From: Sharpea azabuensis DSM 18934
GTDB taxonomy: Bacteria; Bacillota_I; Bacilli_A; Erysipelotrichales; Coprobacillaceae
Length of the DNA: 57,985 nucleotides
Assembly (NCBI RefSeq): GCF_000702165.1
Contig: NZ_JNKU01000011.1
Coordinates: forward strand, 1 to 57,985
Reading direction: 5' to 3'
Part shown: piece by piece, positions 1-8,696 of the stretch
Layout of the letters: every line of letters starts with the position of its first letter
Position numbering within the stretch: position 1 is the stretch's first letter
The notes under the pieces: model-generated
Seen by the model: only the letters and a program-made list of their open reading frames with translations
Told to the model about the DNA's origin: nothing
Databases searched by the model: none
Program-made: the position numbers and the translations under genes

Positions 1-147
1 GAGAAATTGATAGATGCAGGAACGCTCATTTATGTTAATATGGTTATAGTTTATAGGCTTATCTCCATTCTATGTTTTTTTGGTCACTCACATAGTAGCA
101 TAGATAATTCCTATGAACTTTTCATGTGTTGCACTTGTTATGATAAT

Positions 148-846
148 TTATCTACAAATAAAATCATTATAGGTGTTTTGAAATTTTTTGGTTTGTCCAC
201 GTTGTATTGATACTTCTAAATTGTTTTTTAACGTGACCTTACCATTCTGGATCTTTTTAATTTCATTGAGATTAATGATATAGGAACGATTGACGCGATA
301 GAAATAAAAGGCAAGATCTTTGATAACATGGTACATGCTTATTCTCGTTTTATATGGATCAGGACATCCCTTTGTATAGATATAGCAATAATGTTTAAAT
401 GACTCGATATAAATGATATCGCTTTGTTGGATTGTAATAGCATGTCCTTTATCACTTATGATCAGTTCCTTTTTGTTTAACTTTATTAAGTCAAGCAGAT
501 CATGTAAGCTATCATTGAGTTCAATATGCATATACTCTTTTCTTATGAAGCTATAGGGATGAACTTTAAAAGTATCAAATACAAGTTCATTATGTGTAGT
601 TATAAAAATAACTTTAGAATTTGGATGCATTTTAAGGTATTCATTAGCAAAATCTATTCCGCTTTGTTCGGGTAAATCAATATCTAATAATAAAATATCA
701 AAGTTATCTGTGGATAAATGAATCTGATTTGGTGAATAAAATGTTTGTATTTCTAAATGATCATTTAAATAATGATCTGATTTGATACATTCAACAATCT
801 TATTTAAATCTTCATTATTATCTTCCAGTACACAACATCTCATCAT
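148..846 (-). CDS. LytTR-family response regulator
   Basis: 232-residue two-domain regulator of the AgrA/LytR type. An N-terminal receiver (about residues 1-120) has the acidic pair E8/D9 and a phospho-acceptor aspartate at D55 in LLLDIDLPE. A C-terminal LytTR DNA-binding domain (about 130-230) contains the typical FYRVNRSYIINLNEI segment. Start is the first of two adjacent ATGs, with a GGAGAG-type ribosome site 9 bases upstream. It is divergent from the ABC exporter cassette at 1477, so by analogy with agr/com/bacteriocin loci it probably controls that cassette (inference). A partner histidine kinase is not visible; one could lie beyond the left edge. The region is AT-rich compared with the rest of the window, suggesting acquisition. 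Confidence 0.9.
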   Translation of the reverse strand: MMRCCVLEDNNEDLNKIVECIKSDHYLNDHLEIQTFYSPNQIHLSTDNFDILLLDIDLPEQSGIDFANEYLKMHPNSKVIFITTHNELVFDTFKVHPYSFIRKEYMHIELNDSLHDLLDLIKLNKKELIISDKGHAITIQQSDIIYIESFKHYCYIYTKGCPDPYKTRISMYHVIKDLAFYFYRVNRSYIINLNEIKKIQNGKVTLKNNLEVSIQRGQTKKFQNTYNDFICR

Positions 847-1476
847 CTTTCTTCTCTCCCTAAAATTACATCAGTTAAATATTGAACTATGTTTAAAGTA
901 AACATAGTTCATTTTACTAGGAATACAAAATGCCATTGGTCAGACATAAGTCGTAATTCTTACTTTCGTATCTTAGCAATACATAGTCCACATTCCTATT
1001 TTCAATAAAGAAGTTCATGGAAATCAAAGGAAAATCGTTATCATGATTCTTTTATGGAGTATACTATATCACACATTGTAAATGATAAACAACTCGATTA
1101 TTTGCACAGGAAGCAATCATCAAGAAGCTATTTATACGCTATTAAAAGAAGCGATTATCCTATTTGCCTATTTCAATATCCTAAAATGCACTTTATGCTC
1201 ATTAAAATACATTTCAGGACATAGTTATTAAATGCATTGATGCATATGTTAGGATGTAAATGTAGCTAAAATATGGATATTGTTGTTTTGGGTATGAATA
1301 ACTTATGAACTGCTTATAGCAAAAAAAGAAAATTGTTGAACGTCATGCAATTAATGAATGTGTAAAAATGCAAGTTAGTGTAGTAAATGTCATAGGATAT
1401 TATGAATGCAAACACTATTAATAAAGGGAGAATACTTAAGAATCATGCAGCTATAGTACCAAACAGTTAGAATGAA
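847..1476. other. 630-base gene-free divergent region
   Basis: No convincing gene. It holds the dyad at 884-910, a poor promoter-like pair before the ABC cassette (TTAGTG at 1375, TATTAT at 1398, 17 apart) and CAGTTA-type words at about 872 and 1464 that resemble LytTR/AgrA half-sites. A 48-codon open frame starting near 1081 has no ribosome site and no recognisable family; it could be a decayed gene remnant. Confidence 0.5.
884..910. promoter_or_regulatory. Perfect 12-bp inverted repeat upstream of the response regulator
   Basis: GAACTATGTTTA, three bases, then TAAACATAGTTC: a perfect dyad 38 bases upstream of the regulator start. There is no T-run on either side, so an operator is more likely than a terminator. 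What binds it is unknown. Confidence 0.6.
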
Positions 1477-1500
1477 ATGGAGGATGAGTGTATTGAGATT

Positions 1501-2331
1501 ATGATTAAACAAATTAAAATTGAAATAAAGAACTCAATAAATCAGATTGAGTTCAAATTTGTATTTGCAGCTATTCTTTTTGTAAGTTTAATGAGTATCA
1601 TTCTGAATTGTTATCATGACTATGGTCAAAATATTTTATATATCAAATCATATATTGATAATTCTATGTATGTCAGTATTAAAGCTAGGGCAATTGTCAA
1701 CATTTTTGAGTATTTATCGCCTCTTCTTGTGATGATTATTTATTCTTCAAACAAGTGGAAAGAAGAAAAAAATGGCATGCAAGCAATGGTCATCACACGA
1801 ATAAGCAAGAAAGATTATTATTTATCTAAGTTTATTGCGAATTTTATTATCGTTTTTAGTGTTGTTTTGTTTTCAGGATTAGTTAATCTGTTGATTACTT
1901 ATATTGTATATCCAACTGTTGGCTTTGATAATCGATGGGGTATACCTGTCTATGATCTTATTCAAAGATATGATAAAAAAATATTATTTGACTTTCTAAG
2001 AATTCAATATCCATTGCTCTATATATTGTCCAAAAATATACTCACTAGTCTTTTTCTAGCAACAATTTCCAATATTCCCTATGCTCTGAGTTTTATTAAA
2101 CCATTTAAGAATATGGAATTTATTCAAATAGCTATTATGACATTTATTGGAATGGCAATTATTAGTATCATTGGCATCATTTTCAATATGAATTGGTTAA
2201 ATTATATTTCCTATATGGGGATTGATGTAGATGTATCCCTCTTTAGTGTTTGTATGTCAATCCTATTATTAAATGTGGTAGAAATCTTTATTTTGATCAA
2301 GGGAATGAAGAAATATGAATCGATTCATTAA
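1501..2331 (+). CDS. ABC-2-like membrane permease subunit 1
   Basis: Integral membrane protein of about 276 residues, first gene of the exporter cassette. A short basic amphipathic N-terminus (MIKQIKIEIKNSINQ) precedes a first hydrophobic helix, an outside loop, and about five further hydrophobic segments, as in ABC-2 type transporters. An in-frame ATG at 1477 overlaps the GGAGG ribosome site, so it is unlikely to be the start; 1501 is the next in-frame ATG, though the spacing of 17 bases is long and a nearer non-ATG start (ATT at 1492) cannot be excluded. The 3' end overlaps the next gene by 17 bases. The exported substrate is unknown. Confidence 0.7.
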   Translation: MIKQIKIEIKNSINQIEFKFVFAAILFVSLMSIILNCYHDYGQNILYIKSYIDNSMYVSIKARAIVNIFEYLSPLLVMIIYSSNKWKEEKNGMQAMVITRISKKDYYLSKFIANFIIVFSVVLFSGLVNLLITYIVYPTVGFDNRWGIPVYDLIQRYDKKILFDFLRIQYPLLYILSKNILTSLFLATISNIPYALSFIKPFKNMEFIQIAIMTFIGMAIISIIGIIFNMNWLNYISYMGIDVDVSLFSVCMSILLLNVVEIFILIKGMKKYESIH

Positions 2332-2980
2332 TAAAAGTCAAATCAATAACTATTTGTTTATCGTAATAGTGGAATTAGTGATTTTATTTATGTTTAAAGG
2401 ATCAGTCAATACGAATAATATCATGGTGAATACTTTTTCCATTATCATTATTGTTGTTTTTATTATTCCTGTAGTACTGTCATATTTTTCTACTGACATC
2501 TTACCAATATTTAATAATATGATTGTGCCGAGATTTCATACAAAGAAAAGACTTTTTTCTTTTATTATGGGAAAAATGATTTTGGACGCATTTACAATAA
2601 CATGTGCATTATTGTTACCATTGCATGTTATTTCTGCCTTGATTTATCACATAGATTTCTTTCTGATCATGCGCTATTACCTTAGCTTCTTTATAACTAT
2701 TATGATGATTTGCATGATATATATTATTGTACATATCAGAGTAAGAAATAAAACGATATCAATTATCATAACTTATTGCTTAAGTAACATTACTAATTTG
2801 TTAAGTGGCTTGTTGAGAGAAAGGCGCATTCCTAATTTAGTAGCACTTATGCTTTTCGAATATGAGAATAAGACTGTCCTCATTGTTTCTATATTATTAT
2901 TCATCATGCTATTAACAGCTCTTTTATATAGAACTATTGATCAATTTGAAATGTTAGGAGAATCTAAGCATGTACTATAA
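2315..2980 (+). CDS. ABC exporter membrane subunit 2
   Basis: 221-residue polytopic protein with about six hydrophobic helices. It starts inside the end of the preceding gene and ends inside the start of the following one, so the cassette is translationally coupled. No family motif is recognisable by eye. The assignment as a permease component rests on hydrophobicity and on its place next to the ATPase at 3766. It may form a heteromeric channel with its two neighbours. Confidence 0.6.
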   Translation: MNRFINKSQINNYLFIVIVELVILFMFKGSVNTNNIMVNTFSIIIIVVFIIPVVLSYFSTDILPIFNNMIVPRFHTKKRLFSFIMGKMILDAFTITCALLLPLHVISALIYHIDFFLIMRYYLSFFITIMMICMIYIIVHIRVRNKTISIIITYCLSNITNLLSGLLRERRIPNLVALMLFEYENKTVLIVSILLFIMLLTALLYRTIDQFEMLGESKHVL

Positions 2981-3776
2981 ATTCATCACAAAGAATAAAG
3001 GAATATTGATAAAAATCATCGCTCTCATAGCTTTGTCTTTTATACTGAAATATATCAGTCATAGAAATTTTCTACCTGATAGTCTATTGGGCACATATCA
3101 AATGTATATGGGAGGGACTTTTTTAGAAGAGAGTACATCCATTCTTCAAATCATTTCATTATTGTTGATATCTGTCTTGTTCATCTATTTCATACCCTAT
3201 GAAATTGTTAAGGAAATAAAAGAAAATGAAATCTATATAAAATACAGATTTGAAAAAAATACGAAAATCCTTTTATTTTTTGCTATAAAGAATGTGTTTT
3301 ACTCATTATTCTACCAGCTTATTCAAATACTCATCATTGCTTTTATAACATTCCAATTTCATCCTATTCAAATAATTGGAGGTGAATTGATTAAACTGCT
3401 TATAACATCAACTATGCAGCTATTAATTATATTATTCATAAGTGAATTCTTTCTTTATTACATGAAATTTGAAATTGGTATGGTTCTTTCATTACTCGTC
3501 ATTGTAAGTCCAATTATTATAACAGGGATAGTCTTTCATAATTCTCCATCTTATTTAGAACTTTGTAAGTATATCCCGTTTAATCATGGTAACTACAATT
3601 ACTATTATGTTTCTAAATATACCTTTTATGGTACGTCAATAACTTATTCTGTATTTCCTCATTATAAATATGTTTTTTCTTTTATATGTCAGATGATTGA
3701 GTTAGTGATAAGTGTTGTTGGATTAATGTGCATTATCAATAGAAAAGATTTATTAGGAGAAAATTATGAAAATTAG
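2970..3776 (+). CDS. ABC exporter membrane subunit 3
   Basis: 268-residue integral membrane protein with about six predicted helices and a large outside loop near residues 40-60. The start ATG overlaps the end of subunit 2 and the end overlaps the start of the ATPase by 11 bases. Its general shape (N-terminal helix, outside loop, cytoplasmic linker rich in K and E, then helices) fits ABC-2 permeases of bacteriocin-immunity or peptide-export type. Sequence alone does not give the substrate. Confidence 0.6.
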   Translation: MYYKFITKNKGILIKIIALIALSFILKYISHRNFLPDSLLGTYQMYMGGTFLEESTSILQIISLLLISVLFIYFIPYEIVKEIKENEIYIKYRFEKNTKILLFFAIKNVFYSLFYQLIQILIIAFITFQFHPIQIIGGELIKLLITSTMQLLIILFISEFFLYYMKFEIGMVLSLLVIVSPIIITGIVFHNSPSYLELCKYIPFNHGNYNYYYVSKYTFYGTSITYSVFPHYKYVFSFICQMIELVISVVGLMCIINRKDLLGENYEN

Positions 3777-4410
3777 TGTAAAAGATGTTACTAGAGAAAT
3801 CAAAGGAAATATCATTTTAAATAATATAAATTTAGAATTTGAAAGTGGGAAAATATATTGTCTATGTGGCCATAATGGATCAGGCAAGACTATGTTGTTG
3901 CGTGCAATCGCAGGATTGATTCGCATTGATCAAGGGGAAATTAGTATTGATCATAAAATATTACATAAAGATATGGATTATCCACCTGAAATGGGATTAA
4001 TCATTGAAACACCTTCATTCTTTAAATACTATACGGGGATGGAAAATTTGCTGTATTTAGCAGAAATAAGAGATAAAATTTCCAAACAGGATATTATAGA
4101 GACATTAAAACGTGTAGGCTTAGATCCTCATGATCAAAGAACCGTGGCTAAATACTCACTTGGCATGAAGCAAAGATTAGCAATTGCACAAGCCATTATG
4201 GAGAAACCTGACCTCATATTACTAGATGAGCCAACAAATGCACTAGATCAAGATGCTATTATTCAATTCAAGAATATTATAACTGAAGAAAAGAGACGCA
4301 ATGCTTGTATTATTATTGCTACTCATAATCAACAAGATATTGATGAGTTATTTGATGAAAAGATTTATTTGAATTCTGGAAAAGTAGAAAGAGTTGAGAA
4401 AAATGACTAG
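3766..4410 (+). CDS. ABC transporter ATP-binding protein
   Basis: 214-residue nucleotide-binding subunit. Walker A GHNGSGKT is at residues 35-42, the signature SLGMKQR begins near 131, and Walker B with the catalytic glutamate (LILLDEP) is at about 150-156, followed by the switch histidine in ATHNQ. The length and divergent signature match the short ATPases of CcmA/BcrA type that power ABC-2 exporters of antibiotics, bacteriocins or lipids. It would drive the three membrane proteins encoded immediately upstream. Confidence 0.9.
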   Translation: MKISVKDVTREIKGNIILNNINLEFESGKIYCLCGHNGSGKTMLLRAIAGLIRIDQGEISIDHKILHKDMDYPPEMGLIIETPSFFKYYTGMENLLYLAEIRDKISKQDIIETLKRVGLDPHDQRTVAKYSLGMKQRLAIAQAIMEKPDLILLDEPTNALDQDAIIQFKNIITEEKRRNACIIIATHNQQDIDELFDEKIYLNSGKVERVEKND

Positions 4411-5098
4411 AAACACGAAAATATATTTTTTAACTCTTTTCATTTTCATAAGTGCAACTATTGGATATGCATTAGCAACAAAACATTCTTTTACTGGAGA
4501 ATATCATTTACGTCAAATCAAAAAACAATACCATCTTGATCATTTCATATATTCTGATGATGAAGATAGCTTATACTTTGATGATTCAATAAATACTCTT
4601 GATGAATTAGAGAAACATAGTGATTTAATTGTTAAAGTTCGATCATTAAATAATAGTGAATTATTTCTTAATAGTGTAAAGACACCTGTTAAAATCCTCG
4701 ATGTTTATAAGACAAAAAATCATTTAGAGAAAGGTGATCTGATCTATATTCAAGAACCAGTATCCATCTCTTATCAAAAAGGTATGGAAAATATGACTTC
4801 AATTAGAGGATATGTTTTGATGAATGATCATCAGGAATATTTATTATTTCTCAAACATCTAGATAAAGTGAAAGGATACAAATATAAGAAGAGTGAAGAA
4901 ATGACTTATATTCCAGTGTCAACACGATTTAGTAAATACTGTAAAGAGGAGTTACCTCTATTTATTGAATCAAAGCGGATTGAGGAGGGAGAAATCCACT
5001 ATCGTGACTTTAAAGATGCATCAGCGATTTTCATAAAAAGTGATGAGTTAAAACAATATCAATCCATTTCATTACTGGTTTATGATAAATATCAATAA
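4403..5098 (+). CDS. Secreted or membrane-anchored protein of the ABC cassette
   Basis: About 231 residues. A basic N-terminus and hydrophobic core end in YALATK, which could be a signal-peptidase I site (A-L-A) or a membrane anchor; there is no lipobox cysteine. The rest is hydrophilic and predicted outside the membrane. A central segment (TPVKILDVYKTKNHLEKGDLI) resembles small beta-rich domains seen in some Gram-positive exported proteins, but I cannot name the family. The ATG at 4403 overlaps the ATPase stop by 8 bases; an upstream TTG at 4394 is a less likely start. It may be an accessory or immunity protein of the exporter (inference). Confidence 0.65.
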   Translation: MTRNTKIYFLTLFIFISATIGYALATKHSFTGEYHLRQIKKQYHLDHFIYSDDEDSLYFDDSINTLDELEKHSDLIVKVRSLNNSELFLNSVKTPVKILDVYKTKNHLEKGDLIYIQEPVSISYQKGMENMTSIRGYVLMNDHQEYLLFLKHLDKVKGYKYKKSEEMTYIPVSTRFSKYCKEELPLFIESKRIEEGEIHYRDFKDASAIFIKSDELKQYQSISLLVYDKYQ

Positions 5099-5247
5099 AG
5101 TCAATTTTAAACATATTTTGATAACAAGAATCTTCATCATTCATCCTCTGATGATAAGTAAAGCGTTTTCTTTCTAAATAAAATAAGTGAAAATATATGA
5201 TTAGGCTAAATTAATATATGACTAATTGTATTTTATCAAAAAATATG

Positions 5248-5276
5248 TTGACAATAGTGAATGTGCGTTCTATTAT
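5248..5276 (+). promoter_or_regulatory. Promoter of the T-box leader
   Basis: TTGACA at 5248 and TATTAT at 5271 with a 17-base spacer. Transcription would begin near 5283 and produce a leader of about 300 bases. Confidence 0.85.
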
Positions 5277-5282
5277 ATGGTC

Positions 5283-5536
5283 GTTGAATAACTCAAGTAA
5301 ATTCTTTGAAGGGAATAAGTTATTTGTGTAAGACAGGATAGAGAGCTAGCGGTTGGTGGAAGCTAGTTTGCAGCACAAACAATATCATCTCTGAGAAGCA
5401 GGCTGAAAGAAGTAAGCTGTGCCGGTTTTCTACCGTTAACAAGAAAGTGTATGATAGTACACGCTGAGTGCTAGGATAACTAGAATAAGGATGGTACCGC
5501 GATTGTAAGTCGTTCCTTGATAGGAGCGGCTTTTTT
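5283..5536 (+). promoter_or_regulatory. T-box riboswitch, isoleucine specifier (AUC)
   Basis: Classical T-box leader. Stem I carries AGAGAG (from 5339) and GGTTGGTGGAAGC (from 5351). The specifier is AUC at 5384-5386, followed by the usual A and the UCUCU that closes the stem. The T-box itself, AAGGATGGTACCGCG, is at 5487-5501; its UGGU pairs with the ACCA end of a tRNA with discriminator A, as tRNA-Ile has. The terminator stem is 5509-5530 with six Ts. Uncharged tRNA-Ile should stabilise the antiterminator and turn on the transporter at 5589. Reading the specifier as Ile is by alignment to known leaders such as tyrS. Confidence 0.93.
5509..5536 (+). terminator. T-box leader terminator
   Basis: GTCGTTCCT, four-base loop, AGGAGCGGC, then TTTTTT. 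Its 5' arm lies just after the T-box, so it is mutually exclusive with the antiterminator. Confidence 0.88.
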
Positions 5537-5588
5537 GTACTCATATACAATAGGGGTCAGAGTATTCAATAATAGGGGGTAAATATTT

Positions 5589-6620
5589 ATGAAGTTCTTG
5601 CAAAAAGTATCAAAATTTCTAGCTGACTACACAGTCTGGGTTGTCATTGCGATTGCTGTATTCGCATTCTTCCTTCCTCAGATGATGGCATGGGTGAATT
5701 TATCTATGTTCTATGATTTTGTGGGTAATAAGTTTACTGTGCAGTCATTAATCATCGGTGTGATCATGTTCTCAATGGGTCTTTCTCTGACAACAGAAGA
5801 CTTCAAGATTCTTGCTAAACGTCCATTTGATATCTGTATTGGTGCAGCAGCACAATATTTGATTATGCCATTTAGTGCTTATTTCTTCTCACGTCTTTTA
5901 CATCTTTCACCAGCACTTTCTCTTGGCTTGATTCTTGTTGGCTGCTGTCCTGGTGGTGTTTCATCAAATGTCATGTCATACCTTTGTGGTGGTGATGTTG
6001 CTTTCTCAGTTGGTATGACAACTGCTTCAACAATTCTTTCACCAGTGATGACACCATTCATGGTAGCTTTGCTTGCCGGCGGGGCAACTATTAAGATTCA
6101 GGCTTTCCCAATGTTTGTTTCCATCATTGAAACAGTGCTCTTACCAGTTGCTGTTGGTTTCTTCTTAAATTATAAGCTTGGTAGAAACAAAGTATTCCAG
6201 GAAGTACAGAAAGTTATGCCAGGTGTTGCTGTTCTTGGCTTAGCAGCTGTTGTTGGTGGGGTTATGTCATCACAGGGTAAAGCTTTCATCACTTCTGGTG
6301 TTGTTGTCTTTGTCGCAGTCTTCTTACATAACTTTGTTGGTTATTGCTTAGGCTATCTTGCTGGCGTGCTTACAGGTATGAGTACACCTAAGAGAAGAAC
6401 AATCTCTATTGAAGTTGGTATGCAGAATGCCGGCCTTGCTACAAACCTTGCGACTTCTACAGCACAGTTTGCGACAATGCCACAGGCAACAATCATTGCC
6501 GCTGTCTCATGTGTATGGCACTCTATCTCAGGTACGCTTATCGCTGCTTTCTTCGCTCATCTTGATAAAGCTAAAGAAGCTAAGGCTGAAAGTGAAGAAA
6601 CAGTTGCTGCAAAAGCATAA
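5589..6620 (+). CDS. BASS-family (bile acid:Na+ symporter-like) transporter
   Basis: 343 residues with about ten hydrophobic helices. Family hallmarks include the GCCPGGVSSNVMSYLCGGD segment (about residues 117-135) and the second-half helix crossover region EVGMQNAGLATNLA. Bacterial BASS proteins carry organic acids such as pantoate or pyruvate, and plant members carry 2-keto acids. The isoleucine T-box upstream makes a branched-chain keto acid or another isoleucine precursor a reasonable substrate (inference). Start ATG has a GGGGG-type ribosome site. The C-terminus is a charged, K/E/A-rich tail. Confidence 0.9.
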   Translation: MKFLQKVSKFLADYTVWVVIAIAVFAFFLPQMMAWVNLSMFYDFVGNKFTVQSLIIGVIMFSMGLSLTTEDFKILAKRPFDICIGAAAQYLIMPFSAYFFSRLLHLSPALSLGLILVGCCPGGVSSNVMSYLCGGDVAFSVGMTTASTILSPVMTPFMVALLAGGATIKIQAFPMFVSIIETVLLPVAVGFFLNYKLGRNKVFQEVQKVMPGVAVLGLAAVVGGVMSSQGKAFITSGVVVFVAVFLHNFVGYCLGYLAGVLTGMSTPKRRTISIEVGMQNAGLATNLATSTAQFATMPQATIIAAVSCVWHSISGTLIAAFFAHLDKAKEAKAESEETVAAKA

Positions 6621-6629
6621 TTTATTAAA

Positions 6630-6667
6630 GGATATCCATCTGATTGCAGGGGTGGATACCCTTTTTT
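6630..6667 (+). terminator. Terminator between BASS transporter and amidohydrolase
   Basis: GGATATCCA and TGGATACCC form a stem with one mismatch, followed by six Ts. It would leave the following gene at reduced expression from the T-box promoter. Confidence 0.7.
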
Positions 6668-6682
6668 AAAGGGAGGATGGCT

Positions 6683-7468
6683 ATGAAAATCGCAATGTAC
6701 CAGATGTATAATGAAGGTAATATACATGACAATCTCAAAAAGAGCTTATCAGCTATTGAAGAAGCGGCAAATCATCAAGCTGATCTCATTCTCTTTCCTG
6801 AAGTATTCCTAACGGAATTCTTTCCCCAATATAAAGACAAAGATGTTACGCATTATGCATTAACCTTAGATTCACCCATTGTAAAAGCTTATTGTCAGGC
6901 GGCTAAAGAATATCATATCAGTGTTGTACCTAATATTTATCTTAAGGAAGATGCTGCATGTTATGATGCTAGTCTTTTTATTAATCAAGAGGGAGAAATA
7001 CAAGGTGTACAAAAGATGGTCCATGTTGGTGATGCAAAGTGGTTTCATGAATCAGCCTATTACACACCATCAAATGATGGTTTTCATGTCTTTGAAACAC
7101 CACTTGGCAAGATTGGGATTGTGGTATGTTTTGATCGGCATTTTCCTGAAAGCATCCGCACTGAAGCCTTAAAGGGAGCTAAGCTTATTCTTGTCCCAAC
7201 AGTCAATACCAAGCAGGAAGATATGGAGCTTTTTGAGCAGGAAATGCGTGTGCAGGCTTTCCAGAATTCTGTCTTTATCGCAATGTGTAATAGAGTGGGT
7301 AAAGAAGATGCAATGGACTTTGCAGGTGAATCTCTTGTGGTTGATTACAAAGGTACAACCTTGATCAAAGGCAGTGATTATCAGGAACTTCTTTATTGCG
7401 ATCTTGATCTGAATGCAATCAAGAAACAGGCTTATCTTAGTCTAAGAAGAACCTCTTTCTATCTTTAG
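6683..7468 (+). CDS. Carbon-nitrogen hydrolase (nitrilase superfamily)
   Basis: 261-residue cytosolic amidase with the complete catalytic triad of the superfamily: E40 (LFPEVF), K111 (QKMVH) and C149 (VVCFDRHFPE). It is closest in feel to the N-carbamoylputrescine amidase / beta-ureidopropionase / omega-amidase branches, which cannot be separated by eye. Start ATG 6683 is 6 bases after GGGAGG; the open frame extends further upstream but without a ribosome site. It lies 63 bases behind the T-box-controlled transporter, so the pair may take up and deaminate or decarbamoylate a related compound, though a terminator intervenes. Confidence 0.88.
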   Translation: MKIAMYQMYNEGNIHDNLKKSLSAIEEAANHQADLILFPEVFLTEFFPQYKDKDVTHYALTLDSPIVKAYCQAAKEYHISVVPNIYLKEDAACYDASLFINQEGEIQGVQKMVHVGDAKWFHESAYYTPSNDGFHVFETPLGKIGIVVCFDRHFPESIRTEALKGAKLILVPTVNTKQEDMELFEQEMRVQAFQNSVFIAMCNRVGKEDAMDFAGESLVVDYKGTTLIKGSDYQELLYCDLDLNAIKKQAYLSLRRTSFYL

Positions 7469-7494
7469 ATGATGAACTTTCATCATCTTTTTTT
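7468..7494 (+). terminator. Terminator after amidohydrolase
   Basis: GATGATGAA, CT, TTCATCATC, then seven Ts; a perfect 9-bp stem that begins at the stop codon. Confidence 0.88.
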
Positions 7495-7547
7495 GTTTTC
7501 CTTGTCTTTTATCGACATTTCGGTAAACTGTAGTCGAGGTGTATGAC

Positions 7548-8696
7548 ATGCAAAAATATCAAAAATATATTCCTATGGCGATTGTTGGCTTTGTTTTCTA
7601 TCTTGCTATACTCTATTGGAAGAGCTTTGTAGCGCTAGTAGGGTCTATTATAAAAGCATCGAGTGCGATGATCATTGGTTTGTTGATGGCTTATGTTGTC
7701 AATATCTTGATGATTCAATTTGAAAAGCTTTATCAATATATTTTTAAAAAGAAATATCAAAAAGCAAAAAGACCACTCTGTATCATTCTCTCATATCTAA
7801 GTGTTGTGCTACTTTTTGCTTTACTTGTATCTATTATTGTGCCACAGATTATTGATGCAACAGAACTTCTCTTGAAAAATAGTTTTAAGGCCTTATCGCC
7901 TTATCTCAACGACTTATCAAAATATCCCCAGCTCAAGAGCTTTATTACCCCAATTGAGACCTTCTTAAGCGACTTAAGCAAAGGTTCATTATCTTCGACA
8001 AGTACGGATATGTTGAAGCATCTCTTTACCGGAGCTTCAGGTTTGCTTTCCAATATGACGAAAGTATTGTCATCGATAGCTGGCATTGTGGCAACACTCT
8101 TTTTTGGCTTTATGTTTTCCCTTTATTTGCTTGGCTCAAAGGAAACACTTTTAGCTCAGCTTAATCGTGTCTTAAAAACCTATTTGCCTAAAGCTTATCC
8201 AACAATAAGTTATGTTGCCCATGTTTTTAATGAATCCATTAAGAATTTTGTGATTGGGCAAGTGACTGAAGCACTTATTATTGGGGTGCTTGCGGCATTG
8301 GGATGCACTATTCTGCGTTTCCCCTATGCCTTGATGGTTGGGGCCATTATTGGGACAACGGCACTCATTCCTGTCCTTGGCGCCTATCTAGGTGCACTTG
8401 TTTCAGCTTTTCTTATTTTTACTATTTCCCCAGTCAAAGCCATACAGTTCCTGATCTTTATTGTTATTCTTCAGCAGTTTGAAGACAATCTGATCTATCC
8501 AAGAGTTGTAGGAACATCGCTTGGCTTACCTGGTATCTGGGTGCTTGCTTCTATTACGGTATTTGGTGGTGTTTTTGGTTTTGGTGGTGTCATCTTTGGT
8601 GTCCCAATCACTAGCGCCCTTTATACATTGTTACGTAATGACTTACATAGACGCATGAAGCAGCGTCGTAAAGAGGTGATGACAAGTGAAGAATGA
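7548..8696 (+). CDS. AI-2E family transporter (PF01594-type permease)
   Basis: About 382 residues with roughly eight hydrophobic helices. The N-terminal pair is followed by a basic loop, a long amphipathic outside region (about 105-175), and the diagnostic C-terminal block with ALIGVL, GTTALIPVLGAYLGA and DNLIYPRVVG. The family includes AI-2 exporter TqsA and Na+/H+ antiporters; the substrate here is unknown. ATG 7548 is 6 bases after GAGGTG; a GTG at 7539 overlaps that site. The gene overlaps the MATE transporter that follows by 11 bases. Confidence 0.88.
   Translation: MQKYQKYIPMAIVGFVFYLAILYWKSFVALVGSIIKASSAMIIGLLMAYVVNILMIQFEKLYQYIFKKKYQKAKRPLCIILSYLSVVLLFALLVSIIVPQIIDATELLLKNSFKALSPYLNDLSKYPQLKSFITPIETFLSDLSKGSLSSTSTDMLKHLFTGASGLLSNMTKVLSSIAGIVATLFFGFMFSLYLLGSKETLLAQLNRVLKTYLPKAYPTISYVAHVFNESIKNFVIGQVTEALIIGVLAALGCTILRFPYALMVGAIIGTTALIPVLGAYLGALVSAFLIFTISPVKAIQFLIFIVILQQFEDNLIYPRVVGTSLGLPGIWVLASITVFGGVFGFGGVIFGVPITSALYTLLRNDLHRRMKQRRKEVMTSEE

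Noticed and set aside
1-147. Possible start of a histidine kinase gene after the regulator (minus)
   Set aside because: All longer frames are interrupted; a frame starting at position 29 has no ribosome site and too few residues are visible to judge.
7-210. Open frame of 67 codons on the plus strand at the left edge
   Set aside because: No ribosome site and it overlaps the 3' end of the LytTR regulator on the other strand; composition looks non-coding.
5320-5550. 76-codon open frame on the minus strand
   Set aside because: Lies entirely within the T-box leader; its openness comes from the structured RNA sequence.
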